Shown: positions 58,242-64,000 of the stretch, one piece after another
How positions within the stretch are numbered: position 1 is the first letter of the stretch
Layout of the letters: the number at the start of each line of letters is the position of its first letter
NCBI GenBank assembly: GCA_963664285.2
Contig: CAXXNX010000017.1
Span: 5,986 to 69,985 of the forward strand
DNA from: JAJCYL01 sp963664285
GTDB lineage: Bacteria > Bacteroidota > Bacteroidia > Cytophagales > Cyclobacteriaceae
Direction of reading: 5' to 3'
DNA length: 64,000 nt
The notes under the pieces: model-generated
What the model saw: the letters and a program-made list of their open reading frames with translations, nothing else
What the model was told of the DNA's origin: nothing
Databases searched by the model: none
Position numbers and translations under genes: made by a program

Positions 58242-59007
58242 TTTTACCAAACAGACTATCATTGAAGTAAAAAAGGAATATGCTTCAAAAATCATCAAAC
58301 ATCAAGAGTTTGTTGGCCCGTTTACTTACCAGGCCAAAAGCTGGGATCGTTCTGAAAAGCTGTACGCCAAAGTGGAGTCTACCGGAAAAGGAATGAATGT
58401 CCGTTACTTTGTGAGCAACTTTGAAGCGATGACCGCTCAACAGATTTACTTTGATTTTTATGTCAAGCGAGGTGATGCCAGTGAAAATCGAATAAAGGAA
58501 CTCAAAAACATGACTTATTCCGACCGGCTTTCCTGTCATCGCTACTGGGCCAATTTCATGCGTTTAATCATCGCTACCCTCTGTTATGAAATGTTCCGGC
58601 AGATTAAATTATTAATTGCCAAAACAAAACACCACTTTGCTAAACGATGGCAAGTGGACAATATCCGGCTTTACCTGATGAAGGTTGGGGCGTGCCTGAA
58701 AGAAAGGAAAAGATCATTGACAATACAATTCTCAAGAGCCTTTAGATATCAATACCTGCTGGGCGATTTGCTTACGGTGAACTGACCGATCAGTTAAACA
58801 GTTTAGTTTAATCAAAAAAATGTTCTTCCATAAGAACACAATAGAGCTTTGACTGAAAATTGAAAAATTCTAACAAAAAACGCTCTAATGTCCTTTGAAA
58901 TCCAGAAACCTGGTTGATCTTCAAATTAATACATACACTCCAATCAAAAATAGTTAGCAACCCATTATTAATCCCAAAATTGGTGGCCTATGAATAATGC
59001 GGGTTAA

Positions 59008-59836
59008 GAGACCGGTCCAGACTGTCGATCGTGGCAAAACCCTAAGAGTAAATAAAAGTGATTGGACTTACGAAGCCGTTGGCCATGGGCTCAAAGCTCC
59101 CAATGGAATCGGATTAGGAGTAGATGGAGAAATATTCGGAACTGACAACGAAGGGCACTTTGTTCCTACGAATAAAATGTTCCATGTTCCATCGAATGAT
59201 TATCGATTCAATGGAAATGAAGAAGTGCTGCATTTGCAGCATAAACCCATTCCCAAATTTTACCCTCCGGTTATCTGGATGCCCGAAAATGAGATTTCCA
59301 ACTCTCCCTCACAACCGCTTTCTCTTAACATGGGGCCCTATTATGACAATCAAATGGTAGTAGGAGATATTCACCACGGTGGACTCAAACGAATGTACCT
59401 CGAAAAAGTCAATGGAGAATATCAAGGAGTAATTTTTCGCTTCACTCAGGGATTTGATGCTGGTGTCAATCGAATAAGTTACGGCGTAGATGGGAAGCTC
59501 TATATGGCACAAATGGGGGGAAAGGGTGATTTTAGCTGGCAGGGAGAATGTTGTGGTTTTCAAAGGTTGGAATATAATGGCAATCCCTCTTTAGACATGC
59601 TAGCTGTTCGGGCTAAGGCTAATGGAATGGAAATTGAGTTCACCGAACCCCTCAGAGCGGGAGATGGGGTTTCGCCGGATGATTACAAAATTCAACAATT
59701 CTGGTATGAAACTGCAGATGATGCGCCTGAAGGTGGTATCAAAAATGACATCGAGAATCTTACTGTTAGCTCTGTCAGTTTGTCGGCTGACCGCAAAAGT
59801 GTTTTCCTGGAAATTGAAGGAATGAAGAAGGAATGA
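59008..59836 (+). pseudogene. Large dehydrogenase, piece 4 (end of beta-propeller)
   Basis: The join across the IS1380 reads SFDPKRPVQTVDRG. The propeller continues with HGLKAPNGIGLGVDGEIFG, NQMVVGDIHHGGLKRMYL and GVNRISYGVDGKLYMAQMGG, then a strand-rich C-terminal domain. The stop at 59836 follows an 11-bp tandem duplication (GGAATGAAGAA twice); with one unit removed the frame reads MKKEYVIYINIHTPF, and another nearby frame reads GEAWYTLNHIPE, a typical end for this family. The true C-terminus therefore probably reached about 59940 and is now scrambled. Without its IS insertions the whole gene would encode about 975 residues plus this tail. Confidence 0.8.
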
Positions 59837-59960
59837 AGAAGGAATATGTCATTTATATTAATATCCATACGCCATTCATTAGTGAACGCGGAAATCGGTT
59901 TATTGTTGGGAGAAGCTTGGTACACGCTTAATCATATTCCCGAAGTCTCAGGTGAAGTCA

Positions 59961-60233
59961 CTATTCAAAAACATCATCAGCAGGCCAACCTATATTGCGA
60001 AAACTAATGGACCGGTTAGGCATGTGCATGATGACAGATGTCTCGAAGCAGCCATAGTTTTCCATACTGGAAATCAAAGTTCCGCCCACAAATACAATTC
60101 GACTATCACCTTTCGATAGTCCAAGTTTATTGACCATCAGCTTACTGGTCGATAGTTGCGATGAATCTGATCCCTGGCCGCAACTCAGGAGAAGATATGC
60201 TATCGAAAAACAAAATAAATGATTTCGCATCAT
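59961..60233 (-). pseudogene. N-terminal fragment of a second SGNH/haem dehydrogenase lipoprotein
   Basis: A lipoprotein signal (FSIAYLLLSCGQG) is followed by GDSRIVFVGGTLISSMENYG and SISFRNIGWPADDVF, equivalent to the SGNH start of the 33279-36434 protein but clearly diverged. Only 90 residues remain of an expected thousand. The truncation point meets the scrambled end of the large dehydrogenase, so a deletion probably fused the two. Confidence 0.8.
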
Positions 60234-60471
60234 GAGGTCAAAATATCCAAAATTGCCTTATGATCAAAACATTGAGAGATAGACCGTCAAGGACTAATCC
60301 TTATGCTGCTGAGGTAGCTGAACCTGTCACAATACAGTCTCGTAATTGACTAGCTGAGCGTAATGTTCCGGCTAAGATTGATAAAAGGCAGCTTTATTTC
60401 GAGTACCTTGAAATTGATAACCCCAAAGGCAAGATTCGATAATATAAAAGTGTATGAACTAAAGAAAGTAG
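60234..60471. other. Intergenic stretch with small unassigned frames
   Basis: Two short plus-strand frames (MIKTLRDRPSRTNPYAAEVA from 60260; PAKIDKRQLYFEYLEIDNPK near 60370) look coding-like and would join with one frameshift, perhaps a relic. I cannot assign them. Confidence 0.35.
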
Positions 60472-61437
60472 ATAAAAAATAGGATACTGGGAGTTCTCAT
60501 TATCGTTGCTTTCGCAAATTGTACCTCAACTCCGGATTTAGCGAGCCCATTTTCAATCCAGGAAAACTCCCAAGGCTTGAAGCTATATGAAAATGGTAAA
60601 TCTGTGCTGTTTTATCAAAAAGCCTTAAAATCGCTGGACAGTGGAAAATATGCCCGAAACAACTATATACACCCACTCTACAGTTTACAATGTGACACGC
60701 TTACAGAGGATTTTCCGGAAGATCATCCCCATCATCGCGGGATTTTCTGGGCATGGCACCAAATTCATGTTTCAGATTCGGCAATCAGCGATGGTTGGAC
60801 ACTTGAAAATTTTGTTTCAACCATAAAAGATGTTAGAACAGAAGTACATCCGCATCAGACTGTGATCAATATTCTGGCCGAATGGTCATCTCCTATCTTT
60901 AATAACCAACCTTATCTGGAAGAGAATTCCAGTTACACCGTTCACCGCTTAAAAAATGATGTCCGTTTGATTGTTATGGAGATCAGATTACAAGCGCAAA
61001 TAGATAGTCTGTATATCGGTGGATCGAACGATGAAAAGGGATATGGCGGTCTGTCCATTCGTATAAGAATGCCTGATGACCTGATCTTCAGGAGTAAAAA
61101 AGGAAAAGTTACCCCGGAAAACCTGCAAGTAGATGCTGGACCCTGGATGGATTTTACTGCTGCTTTCGGAAAGGGCCAAAGCCTGACCGGAGTGACTTTG
61201 TTTTGTCACCCTGGGAATACCGGTTACCCTCAAAAATGGATCCTAAGGCAAAAATCCAGTATGCAAAATGTAGTGTTTCCCGGCCAACATTTGGTACACA
61301 TACCAATAGACCAGCCCCTGGTGTTGAAATACAGACTAATGATCCACAACGGACTGTCAATTAAGGAAATAAATTCATTTGAAGAAGAATACAATCAGCA
61401 GGCGATTGATTTGAACGAGGGGCTGGTAGCACGTTGA
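60472..61437 (+). CDS. DUF6807 (PmoA-like) lipoprotein
   Basis: DUF6807 proteins are beta-rich and occur with sugar oxidation genes; their function is unknown. Typical segments are NYIHPLYSLQCDTLTEDFPE, DHPHHRGIFWAWHQ, GYGGLSIRIRMP and TGVTLFCHPGNTGYPQKW. The frame is open upstream of the first usable start (TTG 60577) and encodes a signal ILGVLIIVAFANC, so the native start is near 60472-60486. No ATG, GTG or TTG is there; ATA or a mutated start is likely. If translation begins at 60577 the protein loses its signal. Confidence 0.82.
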   Translation: MKNRILGVLIIVAFANCTSTPDLASPFSIQENSQGLKLYENGKSVLFYQKALKSLDSGKYARNNYIHPLYSLQCDTLTEDFPEDHPHHRGIFWAWHQIHVSDSAISDGWTLENFVSTIKDVRTEVHPHQTVINILAEWSSPIFNNQPYLEENSSYTVHRLKNDVRLIVMEIRLQAQIDSLYIGGSNDEKGYGGLSIRIRMPDDLIFRSKKGKVTPENLQVDAGPWMDFTAAFGKGQSLTGVTLFCHPGNTGYPQKWILRQKSSMQNVVFPGQHLVHIPIDQPLVLKYRLMIHNGLSIKEINSFEEEYNQQAIDLNEGLVAR

Positions 61438-61619
61438 AGGTAAATTTGATGAAGCACGGGTTTTATGAGCGGGCCCTTTCAAGTGTAGAAGTAAACAATC
61501 TTTATGAGTTGTACTGCTGGTAGCGGAGGTGCCTTTTGATACGCAAGATCCCATAGATTTAAGCAGATAGTTTAAGCGTAGCGACGACTTAAGTCTGTAC
61601 CTGAAGTTGCTTATTTATG
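61438..61619. other. Convergent intergenic region without recognised features
   Basis: Lies between the DUF6807 and DUF1080 genes. I see no convincing open frame or RNA. A short palindrome (GACTTAAGTC) near 61586 could be part of a terminator. Confidence 0.3.
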
Positions 61620-62267
61620 TTACTCAAATGAATTGTCATTAGATAACCTGGCGATTTCAATTAATTCCAGCGTACGAAACTCTACCTCCGAACCTTCAGC
61701 TTGTACTGCTATTTGCCCTGAAGAAGTGGTGCAGTCGGTTCCGTGATTGACCAAATCTCCATTGACCCAAACTTTGATTTCATTATCCAAACACTCAATG
61801 ATCATGGTGTTCCATTCACCTACAGGGTTTTCAGAATTATCCGTTAGATTTAATATCCTTCTTTTTTTTCCTTCTGTGATTCCCCATTCTGCCGGCGGTC
61901 CTCTGCGTGCTTCCATATCGGGGACTGTAATATCTTCGACAATGCACCAAAAGTTTCCGGCATTCTCATGAAACATTTGTACTTCTAGTGATTGTGGAAA
62001 CATATCATACAAAGCCCTTGGTGTTGAGGCATGTACCAATATACCGCAATTACCGGGCTCACCGGCAAACCTATATTCAATCTTAAGTTGATAATTTTGA
62101 AACCTTTCATCGGTAATCAAATGCCCGTTGGGATCTCCCAGGCTTACCAACAAATTGTTTCTAATAATAAACGGACTCTCAACTGAACTGGTGTCCATTT
62201 CAGGAACATCCACGTGCCAGCCTTGCAAGTCTTTTCCGTTGAATAATTTTACAGGTTCCGGTAGCAA
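61620..62267 (-). CDS. DUF1080 (3-keto-disaccharide hydrolase-type) protein
   Basis: The protein is a jelly-roll DUF1080 member: VKLFNGKDLQGWHVDVPEMD, RFQNYQLKIEYRFAGEPGNC, GILVHASTP, PQSLEVQMFHENAGNFWC and GEWNTMIIECLDNEIKVWVNG. Members cleave glycosidic bonds after oxidation of a sugar to the 3-keto form, which suits the dehydrogenases nearby. The start is TTG 62267. The frame is open upstream with FILSC, a lipobox-like sequence, but no start codon, so a lipoprotein signal has probably been damaged. IS1380 copy G begins 71 bases upstream. Confidence 0.85.
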   Translation of the reverse strand: MLPEPVKLFNGKDLQGWHVDVPEMDTSSVESPFIIRNNLLVSLGDPNGHLITDERFQNYQLKIEYRFAGEPGNCGILVHASTPRALYDMFPQSLEVQMFHENAGNFWCIVEDITVPDMEARRGPPAEWGITEGKKRRILNLTDNSENPVGEWNTMIIECLDNEIKVWVNGDLVNHGTDCTTSSGQIAVQAEGSEVEFRTLELIEIARLSNDNSFE

Positions 62268-62338
62268 TTGGCAGGAAAGAATGAAACCATCATACCCGCA
62301 ACCGAAATATTGTCAATTGTAATGTCCATTTGCTTTAA

Positions 62339-63960
62339 CCCGCATTATTCATAGGCCACCAATTTTGGGATTAATAATGGGTTGCTAACTATTTTTGATT
62401 GGAGTGTATGTATTAATTTGAAGATCAACCAGGTTTCTGGATTTCAAAGGACATTAGAGCGTTTTTTTTGTTAGAATTTTTCAATTTTCAGTCAAAGCTC
62501 TATTGTGTTCTTATGGAAGAACATTTTTTTGATTAAACTAAACTGTTTAACTGATCGGTCAGTTCACCGTAAGCAAATCGCCCAGCAGGTATTGATATCT
62601 AAAGGCTCTTGAGAATTGTATTGTCAATGATCTTTTCCTTTCTTTCAGGCACGCCCCAACCTTCATCAGGTAAAGCCGGATATTGTCCACTTGCCATCGT
62701 TTAGCAAAGTGGTGTTTTGTTTTGGCAATTAATAATTTAATCTGCCGGAACATTTCATAACAGAGGGTAGCGATGATTAAACGCATGAAATTGGCCCAGT
62801 AGCGATGACAGGAAAGCCGGTCGGAATAAGTCATGTTTTTGAGTTCCTTTATTCGATTTTCACTGGCATCACCTCGCTTGACATAAAAATCAAAGTAAAT
62901 CTGTTGAGCGGTCATCGCTTCAAAGTTGCTCACAAAGTAACGGACATTCATTCCTTTTCCGGTAGACTCCACTTTGGCGTACAGCTTTTCAGAACGATCC
63001 CAGCTTTTGGCCTGGTAAGTAAACGGGCCAACAAACTCTTGATGTTTGATGATTTTTGAAGCATATTCCTTTTTTACTTCAATGATAGTCTGTTTGGTAA
63101 AAGTCTTTAAAACTTCATTACTACTAATACCTAAACAAAATTGAAGGTCAAACTGCTTAGCTATCCGATAAAAAGATGCTCCTGAAAAGCCACTATCCGC
63201 TCGAATAAGGATCTTTACTGAGGGCAGTTTTTTTCTGATTTTAATGACAATCCTTTTCAATAAGGCCACAAACCATTTGTTGGAGTGACAATTGCCCGGA
63301 CGTAGTACTGGTAAAATGACCTGACCGGTGTTCCCGTCCTTAAAGAACAACTCATGGTACATAGTCTGTCCATAATAGCCATTATACAAACTGAGTTGTT
63401 GGGATCCATGAGTAGGGTCATCGGTACCATCTACATCAATGATGATTTGACCAGTCTTCTCTTTCAACTCCTCTACATAACGGTCTACAAACCATTGACT
63501 CATCTGGTAGATCAGACTCCGATCGGCCTTGTTTTCAAATCGACTTAAAGTAGGCTGGGAACATAATCCGCTATCTAGTACTTTACGGATCACCGGATCC
63601 TCTCGGAGTTTTTGTTCGTCATTGCAATCCTGATAGCCCTGCATCATTAAAAACACCCGTTGGCGAAGCATTTCTTCATAAGTGTATTCGATAAAAAAGG
63701 GGTTTCGATAGTCAGGAATCAGTGCGGCGAAGCTTTTTAATAGACCAGTCTTTCTCTCTACTTTTTCACTTAACAATATCGCTCCGTCTGAGCTAATCAC
63801 TGATGCTGAAAAATCAAATTTAAAAGCTTGTTTTCCTCGATAAAATACGGTATCTTTTTCCTTATATTCAGGCATAAATTAATTGCTTATTTTGTTGTCT
63901 AACTATCTCAATATAAGCAATTTATGCCTGTTTTTTATTGTCTACTATGAATTTTTCGGG
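62339..63960 (-). mobile_element. IS1380-family element, copy G (1622 bp)
   Basis: Complete, with TTAA at 62335-62338 and 63961-63964. It is one base longer than the other copies because of a longer T-run near 62462. It sits just upstream of the DUF1080 gene and may separate that gene from its promoter. Confidence 0.95.
62559..63875 (-). CDS. IS1380-family transposase, copy G (438 aa)
   Basis: Intact frame with all catalytic segments; one substitution (ASVISSDG for ASAISSDG). Probably functional. Confidence 0.95.
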   Translation of the reverse strand: MPEYKEKDTVFYRGKQAFKFDFSASVISSDGAILLSEKVERKTGLLKSFAALIPDYRNPFFIEYTYEEMLRQRVFLMMQGYQDCNDEQKLREDPVIRKVLDSGLCSQPTLSRFENKADRSLIYQMSQWFVDRYVEELKEKTGQIIIDVDGTDDPTHGSQQLSLYNGYYGQTMYHELFFKDGNTGQVILPVLRPGNCHSNKWFVALLKRIVIKIRKKLPSVKILIRADSGFSGASFYRIAKQFDLQFCLGISSNEVLKTFTKQTIIEVKKEYASKIIKHQEFVGPFTYQAKSWDRSEKLYAKVESTGKGMNVRYFVSNFEAMTAQQIYFDFYVKRGDASENRIKELKNMTYSDRLSCHRYWANFMRLIIATLCYEMFRQIKLLIAKTKHHFAKRWQVDNIRLYLMKVGACLKERKRSLTIQFSRAFRYQYLLGDLLTVN

Positions 63961-64000
63961 TTAAGTAGTATAAGAACTAATATTATCGAATAATAATCGT

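Larger units (their letters stand above)
56357..58785 (+). pseudogene. IS1380 transposase, copy F, frameshifted and split by IS30
   Basis: The frame begins intact at 56357, but a lost C at about 56672 (TTCCAGCC for TTCCCAGCC) breaks it after CSQ-equivalent codons. It resumes to 57131, where IS30 enters, and continues from 58242 to the normal stop at 58785. It shares the EEMPRQ substitution with copy D. It cannot make an active enzyme. Confidence 0.92.
56272..59003 (+). mobile_element. IS1380-family element, copy F, containing IS30 copy 4
   Basis: Both ends are present. The left flank is CTAA (56268-56271) and the right flank TTAA (59004-59007); the reading frame of the dehydrogenase is restored when the element is removed. 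The 2732-bp span is a 1.62-kb IS1380 plus a 1110-bp IS30 and its TTT duplication. Confidence 0.92.

Overview
The window looks like a Bacteroidota genome, probably of the Cytophagales type. It is AT-rich, one clear promoter matches the Bacteroidetes consensus (TTG, 19 bases, TAnnTTTG), and the gene families (eCIS, ebo, DUF4157, haem-binding sugar dehydrogenases, DUF6807, DUF1080, TMEM220) fit that phylum. It is heavily loaded with insertion sequences. There are seven loci of one IS1380-family element (about 1.62 kb, always next to TTAA or a one-base variant), four copies of one IS30-family element (1110 bp, 3-bp target duplications), one complete IS1595-family element, and remnants of IS1595, IS91 and a tyrosine recombinase. 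Many host genes are cut by these elements or carry single-base frameshifts.

Layout. 1-2866: an IS1380 cuts a eukaryote-type squalene synthase, followed by squalene epoxidase. 3137-26807: part of an extracellular contractile injection system (eCIS): a baseplate protein, a tape-measure protein, an Afp15-like AAA ATPase, an unknown protein, two DUF4157 cargo-type proteins and a possible immunity partner. The baseplate gene is split by a 7.4-kb composite transposon (6876-14252). This is two direct IS30 copies around an operon of SpeD, a voltage-gated-type cation channel, a membrane aminopropyltransferase-like protein, a multi-pass membrane protein with conserved histidines, and a Tat-type FAD oxidoreductase. 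26916-28036: a secreted double-pYEATS protein with a membrane-anchored partner. 28164-31400: a MITE-like element, a hipBST toxin-antitoxin operon and a graveyard of mobile-element and gene fragments. 33048-36944: a degenerate tRNA-Arg, a 1050-residue lipoprotein haem dehydrogenase and a TMEM220 protein. 37125-43598 (minus): a complete eboA-F operon with frameshifts in eboE and eboF.

43728-62267 is a sugar-oxidation neighbourhood: L-rhamnose mutarotase, sodium/solute symporter, zinc and iron alcohol dehydrogenases, a ROK repressor, a large secreted cytochrome c/PA14-like/beta-propeller dehydrogenase, DUF6807 and DUF1080 proteins. The large dehydrogenase gene (49788-59836) is cut at three places by an IS1595, an IS1380 array and an IS1380 that itself contains an IS30. 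Removing the elements in silico rejoins the reading frame at each place, leaving one frameshift. Together the genes describe sugar uptake, isomer handling, stepwise oxidation and electron transfer in the cell envelope, now partly inactivated.

The most interesting structure is the composite IS30 transposon with its polyamine/ion-channel/oxidase cargo inside an eCIS baseplate gene. Matching ATA duplications occur only at its outer ends, and the interrupted frame is restored exactly when it is removed.
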